Of a DNA stretch of 64,000 nucleotides, positions 52,428 to 61,133 are shown piece by piece. The notes beneath the pieces are model-generated. The model saw nothing but the letters and a program-made list of their open reading frames with translations, was not told where the DNA came from and searched no databases. Position numbers and translations under genes: made by a program. The DNA is taken from the NCBI RefSeq assembly GCF_015694725.1, contig NZ_JADQDQ010000014.1, forward strand, positions 1 through 64,000. The letters are read 5' to 3'. Positions within the stretch are counted from its first letter, which is position 1. The number at the start of each line of letters is the position of its first letter. The DNA is from Hymenobacter jeongseonensis (GTDB lineage: Bacteria > Bacteroidota > Bacteroidia > Cytophagales > Hymenobacteraceae).

Positions 52428-53762
52428 CTACGCGAATACGCCCATTTCTTCGGCATCCATGAGGCCAAAGGCATTGATGCCGGTCAGGCGCAAGGGTTTC
52501 ATCTCGCCGACCAGCAACGGGTCGTACTTGGCCGCTACCCGAATGTAGTTGGGCGTGAAACCTTCCATGCGCCCGTCGGTCACGTCATCTTCAAACAGTA
52601 CGTCGGTTTCAAGGCCCAGGTGCTGTTCATAGAAATACCGTTTTTTCTTCTCCGATAAGCTGCGCAACTGCGTGGTGCGTTCGTGCCGCACCCGGTCCTG
52701 CACCCGGCCCGGCAGGGTAGGTGCCAGCGTATCGGGCCGCTCCGAGTAGGGGAAAACGTGCAGGTAGCTGATGGGCAACTCGTTCAAGAAGTTATACGTG
52801 TCCAGAAAGTCGGCCTCCGTCTCCCCGGGAAAGCCCACGATGACGTCGACGCCAATGCAGGCGTGCGGCATCAGTTCCTTAATGCGGGCCACGCGACTGG
52901 CATACAGGCTCCGACGGTAGCGGCGGCGCATCAACCCCAGAATCTTATCTGAACCGCTTTGGAGGGGGATGTGGAAGTGCGGCATAAAGTGTTCCGACGC
53001 CGCCACGGTTTCCAGAATTTCGTCGGTGAGCAGGTTGGGCTCGCAACTGCTAATGCGGAAGCGGCGAATGCCGCTCACTTCGTCCAGCGCTTTTACCAGC
53101 TGAGTGAAATCCTCCCGCCGCTCCCGTTCGGGGCCTTGCAGGCCAAAATCGCCCAGGTTAACGCCAGTGAGCACAATTTCCTTCACGCCAGTTTCCGCCA
53201 GCTTTTCTACCCGCTCCACTACGCTGGCGATGCTGCCGGAGCGGCTGCCCCCCCGGGCCAAAGGAATGGTGCAAAAAGAACAGGAGTAGTCGCAGCCGTC
53301 CTGCACTTTCATAAACGTGCGCGTGCGGTCACCAAAGGAATGCGCCGCGTGAAATTCGGTCGCGTCGGAGATAGGCGAGGCGTGTACCTGGCCCGGCTGG
53401 CCCGGGGCGGGCTTTTTAAAATCAGCCAGAATATCCACCAGCTGAAACTTCTCGGCCGCCCCCAGCACGGCGCTTACCCCCGGTATTGTTGCAATTTCCT
53501 GAGGCTTGAGCTGGGCATAGCAGCCCACAATGGCCACAAACGCCTCGGGATTGTGCTTCAGGGCCTGCTGAACCACCTTCCGGCACTTGCGGTCGGCATG
53601 GTCCGTTACGGAGCAGGTATTAATAACGTACAGGTCGGCGCCAGCTTCAAAAGGAATTTTCTCAAATCCTTTTTCCTCAAACTGACGGCCAATGGCCGAC
53701 GTTTCGGAAAAATTCAGCTTGCAGCCGAGGGTATAAAAGGCAACGGATTGGGGGGTAGGCAT
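52428..53762 (-). CDS. mtaB: tRNA (t6A37-C2)-methylthiotransferase MtaB
   Basis: This radical-SAM enzyme adds a methylthio group to t6A37 in ANN-decoding tRNAs. The 444-residue protein has the UPF0004 domain (TLGCKLNFSETS, NTCSVTDHAD, GCYAQ), the radical-SAM CDYSCSFC with IPLARGGSRS, and a TRAM-like C-terminus. VTDHADRKCR and TLGCKLN identify MtaB rather than MiaB or RimO. A -7 promoter box ends only seven bases before the start codon, so the mRNA is probably leaderless. Confidence 0.95.
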   Translation of the reverse strand: MPTPQSVAFYTLGCKLNFSETSAIGRQFEEKGFEKIPFEAGADLYVINTCSVTDHADRKCRKVVQQALKHNPEAFVAIVGCYAQLKPQEIATIPGVSAVLGAAEKFQLVDILADFKKPAPGQPGQVHASPISDATEFHAAHSFGDRTRTFMKVQDGCDYSCSFCTIPLARGGSRSGSIASVVERVEKLAETGVKEIVLTGVNLGDFGLQGPERERREDFTQLVKALDEVSGIRRFRISSCEPNLLTDEILETVAASEHFMPHFHIPLQSGSDKILGLMRRRYRRSLYASRVARIKELMPHACIGVDVIVGFPGETEADFLDTYNFLNELPISYLHVFPYSERPDTLAPTLPGRVQDRVRHERTTQLRSLSEKKKRYFYEQHLGLETDVLFEDDVTDGRMEGFTPNYIRVAAKYDPLLVGEMKPLRLTGINAFGLMDAEEMGVFA

Positions 53763-53769
53763 AGCACCG

Positions 53770-53777
53770 CAAAGGTA
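53770..53777 (-). promoter_or_regulatory. -7 promoter box directly upstream of mtaB
   Basis: On the minus strand this reads TACCTTTG (TAnnTTTG). Only seven bases separate it from the mtaB ATG, so transcription would start at or within a few bases of the start codon. Confidence 0.55.
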
Positions 53778-53884
53778 CGAATGCAGCCGATGGGGCGCGC
53801 TGATGTGGAAGAAAGCCTCGATAGGCGCGATGAATTTGCCAAATCACGATTTCTCCGAGGCATTGAGGCGGCGCACCCGGGGGG

Positions 53885-55747
53885 TTATTTCCGCGCAAAA
53901 TCGTCCAACGATACCTGCTGCATGGCTTTGCCCAGTTGGATTTGGGCATCGGAAACTTTCACACCCACGGAATCTATTTGCCGGCTCACATTATCAAAGG
54001 TGACCACGCCGGCCGGTGACACGGCCCCAAAGCCATTGTTGAAGCAGTAAAAAGCAAACGGCACCGGGTTGCGGGCCAGCAAATCGCGGCTCCACTGAAA
54101 ATCGCTGGCCGGTAAGTTTAGCTGGCGCAGCAAGGTAGCTGCCACGTCGGTTTGGGACCCAATGGTCTTTACCACCTTGCCCCGGGCTTCCGGCCGCAGC
54201 GCGCCCCCAGCTAAAATAAACGGAATCTTGAATTTGTTTGGGCTCTGATTAGAGGAGTTGCCGGGGAGGTGATGGCCATGGTCGGCCACCACCACCAGCA
54301 GCGTGTGCGCGTACCAGGGTTGCTTTTTCGCCTCTTTGAGAAACCGGCCAAGGGTATAGTCGGTATAGTAAACCGAGCTGCGAAACAGGTCGCTTTCGGT
54401 GGTGCCGGGGAACTTGGGCGTCATGGGAACCTCAAATGGCTCGTGGCTGCTCAGGGTGAAAGCGGTGACGAAAAAAGGCTGCGGCTGCTGCTTCAGGTCG
54501 GTTAAGACGCGGGCGAAAAGGGCACCATCGTGCGCGCCCCATTTGGAATTCTGTTCGGCCAGGGAGAAATCAGACCGCTCGATGATGTGCTCGAAGCCGG
54601 CCGTTTGCAGGTAACTGCCCATGTTGGCAAAGGCCAGTTCGCCCCCGTAGTAGTAGCGCGAACGATAGCCTGCGGTGGCCAATTGCCGGGACAAATGGGG
54701 CAATTTCTCGGTTTTCCGGGGAAATTTAATAATGCTGGTGGTGGGCTGGTTGGGATAGCCCGACAGCAACGACACGAGTCCTTTCTGGCTGCGGTCGCCC
54801 GCCGCGTATATATTAGTAAATGCGATTCCCGTGCGCGCAAGGCTATCCAGCGTAGGAGTTACGCCCCGTTGGCCGCCCATGCTGCCCACTAGCTTCGACG
54901 TGAAGCTTTCGAGGATGATGAATAGAACGTTGGGCCGGGTTTCGGCAAGGTAGGAAACCGTGGAATCGGGCCGGTTGGGCGCACCCACTGCGAGAGGATA
55001 GATGGCGGCCACCAACTGCTGGGCCGTGCGGTCGGCCATAAATGGCTTCGTGGGCTGCTCGCTTTTTCGCAGAATGAGAGCACTCATCAGGTTCCAGGGC
55101 GCGTTCACAGCCGCGTGGTTGGCAAAGGCCATCCGGGAAAAATAAACATCGCTCTGATTCACGGGAATCTGTTGGATGCCGCCGCGCAGGGGCACCACCA
55201 GCAAGGCCACGTATAATAAACTGGCCAAAGCCGCGCGCCGACGTCCAAACCACGAGGGCAGCGGTTTCAGCGGCCCCACTACCAGCTTATACAATCCCCA
55301 GCCACTCGCCAGCAGCGCCACAAATATTCCCGCTAGCAATAGCAGCGGCGCGCTGCCGGCCGAAGCCGCCATCTCTTTTGGCGAGTTGAGGTATTGAAAG
55401 GGAGTATCATCGAGCCGAAAGCCCCACGTTCGGTAAAGCTCCAAATCGGCGGTTATCAACCCGGTCAGTACTATCCCAATGAAAACAGAGTACGCGCTTG
55501 TCAGCCGCTGAAGCGGAAACCTGGGCAATATGCTCCCTATTATAAAAAGCAAGAACGGAACCAGGCACACGTAAGCCGCTGCCGAGGCATCCAAGCGCAA
55601 CCCGTAACCGAACGTGCCCCAAAGGGTGCTCCCCGATATATTTGCCGTGGCAGCGTGATGGTACGCCAAAAAGATGGCCCGGCACAGTTCAAAAAACAGC
55701 AGCCAAAATAGAAAGTAGCGCGGCTGGAACGCGAAGCGGTTTTTCAC
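53885..55747 (-). CDS. LtaS-like sulfatase/phosphoglycerol transferase family protein
   Basis: The approximately 620-residue membrane protein has about five N-terminal transmembrane helices (within residues 8-195) and a periplasmic alkaline-phosphatase-superfamily domain: NVLFIILESFTSK (metal Glu), a Ser in DRSQKGLVS at the place of the catalytic Thr of LtaS, and VVVADHGHHLP (metal Asp/His). In Gram-negative Bacteroidota such enzymes modify envelope glycans or lipids; a true lipoteichoic acid role is unlikely. Start uncertain: GTG 55747 (VKNRFAFQ) is preferred; a TTG at 55792 is possible. Confidence 0.87.
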   Translation of the reverse strand: MKNRFAFQPRYFLFWLLFFELCRAIFLAYHHAATANISGSTLWGTFGYGLRLDASAAAYVCLVPFLLFIIGSILPRFPLQRLTSAYSVFIGIVLTGLITADLELYRTWGFRLDDTPFQYLNSPKEMAASAGSAPLLLLAGIFVALLASGWGLYKLVVGPLKPLPSWFGRRRAALASLLYVALLVVPLRGGIQQIPVNQSDVYFSRMAFANHAAVNAPWNLMSALILRKSEQPTKPFMADRTAQQLVAAIYPLAVGAPNRPDSTVSYLAETRPNVLFIILESFTSKLVGSMGGQRGVTPTLDSLARTGIAFTNIYAAGDRSQKGLVSLLSGYPNQPTTSIIKFPRKTEKLPHLSRQLATAGYRSRYYYGGELAFANMGSYLQTAGFEHIIERSDFSLAEQNSKWGAHDGALFARVLTDLKQQPQPFFVTAFTLSSHEPFEVPMTPKFPGTTESDLFRSSVYYTDYTLGRFLKEAKKQPWYAHTLLVVVADHGHHLPGNSSNQSPNKFKIPFILAGGALRPEARGKVVKTIGSQTDVAATLLRQLNLPASDFQWSRDLLARNPVPFAFYCFNNGFGAVSPAGVVTFDNVSRQIDSVGVKVSDAQIQLGKAMQQVSLDDFARK

Positions 55748-55931
55748 CCCGTAAAGATACGTTGCTGCCGAAATCGGCTCAGATGTAAGCAAAACAGTTA
55801 AAAATACTGATATAGTTGGCTAAAGCTTGGAACAGGGTGTTTTGGGAGGGGTATGTTGGCAAAAGGTTAAGTTTTTTCGAAAAACTACCTAATATTTTGG
55901 GGTGGGACACAGTAGAAAGTGATTCGTGTTT

Positions 55932-55939
55932 TATCTTTG
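55932..55939 (+). promoter_or_regulatory. Putative -7 promoter box of glnN
   Basis: TATCTTTG matches TAnnTTTG, 54 bases upstream of the glnN start. The upstream region (55748-55931) is A/T-rich but lacks a clear -33 TTG at standard spacing. Confidence 0.5.
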
Positions 55940-55993
55940 CTTGTACAAAAGCTACCTACTAGTTCAACTTACTTCCCGACCGGTTACTCCCAC

Positions 55994-58183
55994 ATGGCAA
56001 TTCTCCGCTTCAAAGCCTTAGAACTCGTCAATCAGCGTCGTCCCATTACGGTGGTTCCTGCCGCCGCGCGTCGCTCCGACAGCTTTGGACAAAACGTGTT
56101 CAATTTGGAAGCCATGCGGGCTACCATGCCCGGCGATTACTTTAAGAAGCTGCAGTCTGCCATCAAGCAGGGTGCCAACGTTGAGCACAACGTGGCCGAT
56201 GCCGTGGCCTCGGCCATGAAAACCTGGGCCATGGCCAAGGGCGCTACGCACTACACCCACTGGTTTCAGCCCCTCACCGGCTCCACGGCCGAAAAGCACG
56301 ACTCCTTCTTCGACCTGAATTCCGACGGTCGGCCGATTGAGAATTTTAAAGGTTCGGCCCTAGTACAGCAGGAGCCCGATGCGTCGTCGTTCCCGAACGG
56401 CGGCATTCGCAATACCTTCGAAGCCCGTGGCTACACCGCCTGGGACCCCACTTCGCCCGCTTTCATCATCGAAACGGTAGGCGCCAAGACGCTGTGCATT
56501 CCGACGATTTTTGTTGCCTACACCGGCGAAGCCCTCGACTACAAAGCCCCGTTGCTGAAGTCATTAGCCGTACTCGAAAAGGCAGCCTTGGAGGTTTGTC
56601 AGTATTTCGACAAGGACGTGAGCCGCGTAAACACGACGCTGGGTATCGAGCAGGAATATTTCCTGGTTGACAAAGCGCTGTACGATGCCCGCCCTGACCT
56701 GGTGATGACCGGCCGTACCTTGTTCGGCCACGCGCCGGCCAAAGGCCAGCAGCTCGATGACCACTACTTCGGCTCGATTCCGGCCCGCGTGCACGGCTTC
56801 ATGCTGGAGTTTGAGGAAGAATCCAATTTGCTCGGCATTCCGCTGCGGACCCGCCACAACGAGGTTGCGCCCAACCAGTTTGAGTGCGCGCCCACGTTTG
56901 AAGATGCCAACCTGGCCATCGACCACAACCAGCTGTTGATGGATGTGATGGACCGCGTAGCCGAGCGCCACAACTTCAAAGTCCTGCTGCACGAGAAGCC
57001 CTACGCCGGTGTGAACGGCAGCGGCAAGCACAACAACTGGGCAATGAGCACCGATACGGGCGTGAACCTGCTCGCTCCGGGCCGTCGCCCCAAAGAGAAC
57101 CTGCAATTCCTGGCCTTCTTTATCACCACGATTCAGGCCGTGCACCGCTACGCCGACTTGCTGCGTTCCAGCATTGCTTCGGCCTCAAACGACCACCGCT
57201 TGGGCGCCAACGAAGCGCCGCCGGCCATCGTTTCGGTATTCGTGGGCTCGATGCTGGACTCGGTCCTGGACGAATTGGAGCGCACGGCCAAGCTGCCGCT
57301 TGACAAGGGCGACAACATTTACCTGAAGCTGGGCATCGACAAGATTCCCGCCATTTTGCTCGACAATACCGACCGCAACCGGACTTCGCCTTTTGCCTTC
57401 ACCGGCAACAAGTTTGAATTCCGCGCCGTGGGCTCTTCGGCCAACTGCTCCTCGTCGATGACGGTGCTCAACACCATTGTGGCCGACCAGCTGATTGATT
57501 TCAAAAAATCGGTTGACGCGCTGATTGACAATGGCAAAAAGAAAGAAGTAGCCATTGTTGAAGTGCTGCGCGAATACGTTATCAGCTCCAAAGCCATCCG
57601 GTTCGAAGGCAACGGCTACTCCGAGGAGTGGAAGCAAGAAGCCGAGCGTCGCGGCCTCAGCAACATTGCCACCACGCCTCAGGCTCTCGATGCCCTGATT
57701 CGGGAAGATGCGGCCGAGTTGTTTGCCCGCCACGGCATCTTCTCAGAAGTGGAGTTGCACGCTCGCCACGAGATTTTGCTGGAGGAATACCAGAAGAAAA
57801 TTCAAATTGAAAGCCGCGTAATGGGCGACTTGGCCGTAAACCACGTCATCCCCACGGCGCTGGCTTACCAAACCAAGCTGGTGAACAACGTGCGCGGCCT
57901 GCGCGAGTTGGGCCTCGACGACGAGCACAGCCAGGTAACGGTGGAGATGATTAAAGATATTTCGCGCCACGTGTCAACCATCAAAACCCATGTTGATGAG
58001 ATGACCGAAGCCCGGAAAAAAGTAAATAAAATCGGAGATGCTCGCGAGCTGGCGGTTGCCTACTGCGAGGAGATTAAACCAAAATTCGACCCCATTCGCC
58101 GCGCTGTTGATAAGCTCGAGCGCATGGTGGCCGACGAGGACTGGCCCCTGGTGAAGTATCGCGAACTTTTGTTCAGTCGGTAA
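55994..58183 (+). CDS. glnN: Glutamine synthetase type III
   Basis: This enzyme makes glutamine from glutamate, ammonia and ATP, the main ammonia assimilation step. At 729 residues it is of the large GSIII class typical of Bacteroidota and some cyanobacteria. Motifs include TLGIEQEYFLVD, RHNEVAPNQFECAP, HEKPYAGVNGSGKHNNW (ATP/glutamate site) and EFRAVGSSANCSS. GSIII lacks the adenylylation loop of GSI. ATG 55994 is used because similarity begins at MAILRFKAL. A terminator follows 63 bases after the stop. Confidence 0.97.
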   Translation: MAILRFKALELVNQRRPITVVPAAARRSDSFGQNVFNLEAMRATMPGDYFKKLQSAIKQGANVEHNVADAVASAMKTWAMAKGATHYTHWFQPLTGSTAEKHDSFFDLNSDGRPIENFKGSALVQQEPDASSFPNGGIRNTFEARGYTAWDPTSPAFIIETVGAKTLCIPTIFVAYTGEALDYKAPLLKSLAVLEKAALEVCQYFDKDVSRVNTTLGIEQEYFLVDKALYDARPDLVMTGRTLFGHAPAKGQQLDDHYFGSIPARVHGFMLEFEEESNLLGIPLRTRHNEVAPNQFECAPTFEDANLAIDHNQLLMDVMDRVAERHNFKVLLHEKPYAGVNGSGKHNNWAMSTDTGVNLLAPGRRPKENLQFLAFFITTIQAVHRYADLLRSSIASASNDHRLGANEAPPAIVSVFVGSMLDSVLDELERTAKLPLDKGDNIYLKLGIDKIPAILLDNTDRNRTSPFAFTGNKFEFRAVGSSANCSSSMTVLNTIVADQLIDFKKSVDALIDNGKKKEVAIVEVLREYVISSKAIRFEGNGYSEEWKQEAERRGLSNIATTPQALDALIREDAAELFARHGIFSEVELHARHEILLEEYQKKIQIESRVMGDLAVNHVIPTALAYQTKLVNNVRGLRELGLDDEHSQVTVEMIKDISRHVSTIKTHVDEMTEARKKVNKIGDARELAVAYCEEIKPKFDPIRRAVDKLERMVADEDWPLVKYRELLFSR

Positions 58184-58245
58184 TCAGGGGGCGGAATCGG
58201 GTCCGGTGTTGGGTGGGAATTCTCGCCGCGCCCCGGTTTTGAAAG

Positions 58246-58273
58246 AGCCATCTCAGGTGAGGTGGCTTTTTTT
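58246..58273 (+). terminator. Terminator of glnN
   Basis: AGCCATCTCA (58246-58255) pairs with TGAGGTGGCT (58258-58267) with one G-U, followed by a seven-base T-run. Confidence 0.85.
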
Positions 58274-58329
58274 GGAGAGCCCCCGCAAACGATTGCAGGT
58301 TGGGCTCTTAAAAGCCCTTTTTAGGTGCG

Positions 58330-58893
58330 CTAGCCTGGTTTTTGGGTGTGCTTAGCCTTGGAGTGTTTGGCGTTGGCCACGGCCGGGGCGGCAAGCAGCA
58401 GGGGCAGGCGCGGCGTCATGCCTTTTTCGTCTTCGACTACTTCTGCGCTGCTGCCGGGGTCGGGGACCAGCATTTGCCACGTTGCGCTGCGCAAGTCATC
58501 GAGCTTGCCAAGGGCCTCGCTTACGGTGGCGTTCGCCATCAGCTTGTCGAACAAGCCACTCCGGTGCCCGGCCACAATCAGTTTCTCAATAACAAACGGA
58601 AGCACCCAGCCCACCACGTTAGAGGCTAAGGCACCGCGCAGGCCGAGGCGCATCAGGAGGCGCACGGTCATTTGCTCCACCAGCAGCACGCGGGCAGCGG
58701 GCAAAGCCTTATCTGCCAGAAAATCGGCTACCAGCTTGAGGTTCCCTTTTTCTACTTCTGCCCGCAGCACGTCCTGCACACTGTCGAGGGCGCGGGCTGC
58801 CAACTGACGGAAGAGGCGCCCGGTTTGCCAGGCTGCCAAGCCAGTAAAACGTGCTGCCCCAAGAATGGCAGGAATGAACAAGGGTTTTTTCAC
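58330..58893 (-). CDS. Hypothetical protein with amphipathic/membrane-associated helices
   Basis: The 187-residue protein has a hydrophobic N-terminus (FIPAILGAARFTGLAAW), a central hydrophobic segment (about 105-120, LASNVVGWVLPFVIEKLI) and a basic Lys/His C-terminal tail. No family is recognised. It starts with GTG. It is convergent with glnN and divergent from the next small gene. Confidence 0.65.
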   Translation of the reverse strand: MKKPLFIPAILGAARFTGLAAWQTGRLFRQLAARALDSVQDVLRAEVEKGNLKLVADFLADKALPAARVLLVEQMTVRLLMRLGLRGALASNVVGWVLPFVIEKLIVAGHRSGLFDKLMANATVSEALGKLDDLRSATWQMLVPDPGSSAEVVEDEKGMTPRLPLLLAAPAVANAKHSKAKHTQKPG

Positions 58894-58999
58894 GGTTCAG
58901 TAGCCTTCAAGGGGCCTAATTTGTGTACAAAGGAACGTGGCAGGGGCCAGTTGGGTTTAGCTCCGCAGTTGGCCTCGGCCTGTCCTCGGCGCGCTTGCT

Positions 59000-59007
59000 T
59001 ATTTTTG
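59000..59007 (+). promoter_or_regulatory. Putative -7 promoter box
   Basis: TATTTTTG matches TAnnTTTG, 28 bases upstream of the ATG at 59036. Confidence 0.45.
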
Positions 59008-59035
59008 CATTCGAGCCCGTTGCTCTTTTTGTTAT

Positions 59036-59401
59036 ATGTCCGATTTGCTGCTGGATATAAATTTACAACAACTGCCTGATGATTATTTCAAGGGGGAGTG
59101 GCACGTAGCCAACCGTGTCCTCAACCGAAATGACCCTGGCAGCCCAATGGCGCAAGCAACCCGATTTGTGCTCAAGGCCGACCAATTGGAGGCGCAGGCT
59201 CCGGCGGCGGGACTGAGCCAAACCGGCAACTGGGCCGTGATGCGCGATGAAATTTTGAATCGCCCGTACCTCAGCTTCGAACTGCCCACCGAAGCCACCC
59301 GGGCGCTGGTGACGCGCCTGCGGCGCTCGGCCGATGGCCTGAACAGCCAACTCAATCTGTATTTTTCGTCGGGCATGGAAATGCAACTTGACCGCGCCTA
59401 A
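59036..59401 (+). CDS. Small conserved-looking hypothetical protein
   Basis: The 121-residue soluble protein has the pattern GEWHVANRVLNRNDPGS, then NWAVMRDEILNRPYLSFEL, and ends in a predicted beta/alpha segment. I do not recognise the family; the early KGEW suggests a compact domain that assesses or binds a small ligand, but this is speculation. It precedes the PAS protein by 30 bases, so they may be co-transcribed. Confidence 0.65.
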   Translation: MSDLLLDINLQQLPDDYFKGEWHVANRVLNRNDPGSPMAQATRFVLKADQLEAQAPAAGLSQTGNWAVMRDEILNRPYLSFELPTEATRALVTRLRRSADGLNSQLNLYFSSGMEMQLDRA

Positions 59402-59431
59402 TCTTTTACTTAGCCGAATTCTAGCCCGTTT

Positions 59432-59983
59432 TTGTCTGTGAGTACTTCGCCTTCCACTAATTCGCTGCTTTCCGCCGCTTTGAATGCTTCCACTGAACAG
59501 GGTTTGGTGGGGTCCGAGCAGTTTACGTTTTTAGCCGATGTCATTCCGCAGTTGGTCTGGATTACGGACCCGACGGGATTTCACACCTATTTCAACCAGC
59601 GCTGGATAGATTTCACCGGCTATACCCTGGCCGACAGCGTAGGCCCCGACATGTGGAATAACCTGCTGCATCCCGACGACCAGGAACGCGCCCGCCAGGT
59701 ATGGGGCCATTGCTTGGCCACCGGCGATGCGTACAGCATCGAATACCGTTTCAAAGCCAAAGACGGCTCGTACCGCTGGTTTCTGGGCCAGGCCCTGCCG
59801 CGCCGGGGCACTGACGGCCATATTATCGCCTGGTTTGGCACTTGCACGGATATTCAGGAGCAGCGCCAAATGCGCGACCAACTCGCAGCCGCATACTCGG
59901 ATTTGGAGGCCAAAGTAGTATTCCGCACCTTGGATTTGGAACGCGAGGTGCAAGCCCTGAAGCAGCAATTAGGTAAGTGCTAA
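59432..59983 (+). CDS. PAS-domain protein without output domain
   Basis: The 183-residue protein contains one PAS fold of the PAS_3 type (about residues 27-145: FLADVIPQLVWITDPTG, WIDFTGYT, LLHPDDQERARQVW, EYRFKAKDGSYRWFLG) with a PAC-like end (GTCTDIQEQRQ) and a C-terminal coiled coil (about 147-180). It has no kinase, cyclase or DNA-binding part, so it would act through the coiled coil on another protein. Start codon is TTG 59432 or GTG 59438. A terminator follows. Confidence 0.87.
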   Translation: MSVSTSPSTNSLLSAALNASTEQGLVGSEQFTFLADVIPQLVWITDPTGFHTYFNQRWIDFTGYTLADSVGPDMWNNLLHPDDQERARQVWGHCLATGDAYSIEYRFKAKDGSYRWFLGQALPRRGTDGHIIAWFGTCTDIQEQRQMRDQLAAAYSDLEAKVVFRTLDLEREVQALKQQLGKC

Positions 59984-60010
59984 TTCAGGAATTGGTTTCT
60001 TCTAGTTGAT

Positions 60011-60034
60011 AAAACGGCTCTTTGGAGCCGTTTT
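60011..60034 (+). terminator. Terminator after the PAS protein gene
   Basis: Perfect 10-bp arms AAAACGGCTC and GAGCCGTTTT with a 4-base loop TTTG, 27 bases after the stop codon, with T-rich sequence following. Confidence 0.85.
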
Positions 60035-60081
60035 TCGTTTGCGGACTAGCATCAGTAGTTCTGCACACAAAGCCATTTTCC

Positions 60082-61062
60082 ATGAACGCCATCATCATCC
60101 AGCAGCCCGGAGGTCCAGCCGTATTAACTCTGCACCAGTCGCCCCAACCCCAGCCAGCCGCCCACGAAGTTTTGATTCGCGTGCAAGCGGCTGGCGTTAA
60201 CCGCCCTGACGTGCTCATGCGCCAAGGAAAGTATGCGGGCAGCGGCGCGGTTGCCGGCCTCGTGCCGGGATTGGAGGTGGCCGGCACCGTGGAACGGTGT
60301 GGGGCCGAGGTAGACCGTTGGCACATTGGCGATGCCGTGTGCGCCCTGCTACCAGCCGGTGGCTATGCCGAATACGCGGTGGTGGATGCCCGCCATTGCC
60401 TGCCCGTACCCGCCGGCTTGAGCATGGTGGAAGCCGCTGCATTGCCCGAAACGGTGTTTACGGTGTGGCACAACGTTTTTCAGCGGGGGGCGCTGCAGCC
60501 GAACGAAACGCTGCTGGTGCATGGCGGCAGCAGCGGCATTGGCACCACGGCCATTCAGTTGGCGAAGGCTTGGGGCAGCCGGGTCGCCATTACGGCGGGT
60601 GATGACGCCAAATGCGAAGCTTGCCGCCAGCTAGGTGCTGAGTGGGCCATCAATTATAAAGTCGAAGACTTTGAAGTAGTGCTGAAGCCAGTTGGGGTGG
60701 ATGTTATTCTGGACATGATAGGCGGAAACTACATGGCCAAAAATCTTAGCTTGCTCAAGGACGATGGCCGGTTGGTTTTCATCAATGCCATGCAGGGGGC
60801 TAGGGCCGAGTTCAATGCCCTGGACCTGATGCGGCGGCGCCTTACCATCACAGGAAGCACCCTGCGCCCGCGCTCCGCGGATTTCAAAGCCGCCCTGGCG
60901 GTGGAGGTAGAAAAACACGTCTGGCCGCAGATTGCCGCCGGGAAATTTCGACCCATTATCCACCAAACCTTCCCGTTGGCTGAAGCCGCCGCCGCTCATC
61001 AATTGATGGAAAGCAGCGCGCACATTGGAAAAATTGTGTTGGAAGTAGCACCCGGCTGGTAA
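60082..61062 (+). CDS. NAD(P)H quinone oxidoreductase, MDR superfamily
   Basis: The 326-residue protein is of the medium-chain dehydrogenase/quinone-oxidoreductase type (PIG3/TP53I3-like): N-terminal catalytic GroES-like domain (AAGVNRPDVLMRQGKY) and a Rossmann domain with the NADPH loop VHGGSSGIGTTAIQLAK. The structural and catalytic zinc Cys are missing, as expected for quinone reductases. The substrate is probably quinones or related electrophiles. ATG at 60082 gives the usual MNAIII start. A terminator follows 18 bases after the stop. Confidence 0.92.
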   Translation: MNAIIIQQPGGPAVLTLHQSPQPQPAAHEVLIRVQAAGVNRPDVLMRQGKYAGSGAVAGLVPGLEVAGTVERCGAEVDRWHIGDAVCALLPAGGYAEYAVVDARHCLPVPAGLSMVEAAALPETVFTVWHNVFQRGALQPNETLLVHGGSSGIGTTAIQLAKAWGSRVAITAGDDAKCEACRQLGAEWAINYKVEDFEVVLKPVGVDVILDMIGGNYMAKNLSLLKDDGRLVFINAMQGARAEFNALDLMRRRLTITGSTLRPRSADFKAALAVEVEKHVWPQIAAGKFRPIIHQTFPLAEAAAAHQLMESSAHIGKIVLEVAPGW

Positions 61063-61080
61063 CTTAAATGGCTTTAAACG

Positions 61081-61110
61081 CAAAACGTCAGGCAGATGCC
61101 TGACGTTTTG
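61081..61110. terminator. Bidirectional terminator between convergent redox genes
   Basis: Perfect 13-bp arms CAAAACGTCAGGC and GCCTGACGTTTTG enclose a 4-base loop. Confidence 0.85.
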
Positions 61111-61133
61111 GGGAATTTGGTTTTGGCTAGCGG

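Noticed and set aside
53885..55747. Lipoteichoic acid synthase
   Set aside because: The fold matches LtaS-like sulfatases, but the host appears Gram-negative (LpxK, LptE, porin), so a lipoteichoic acid role is not supported.
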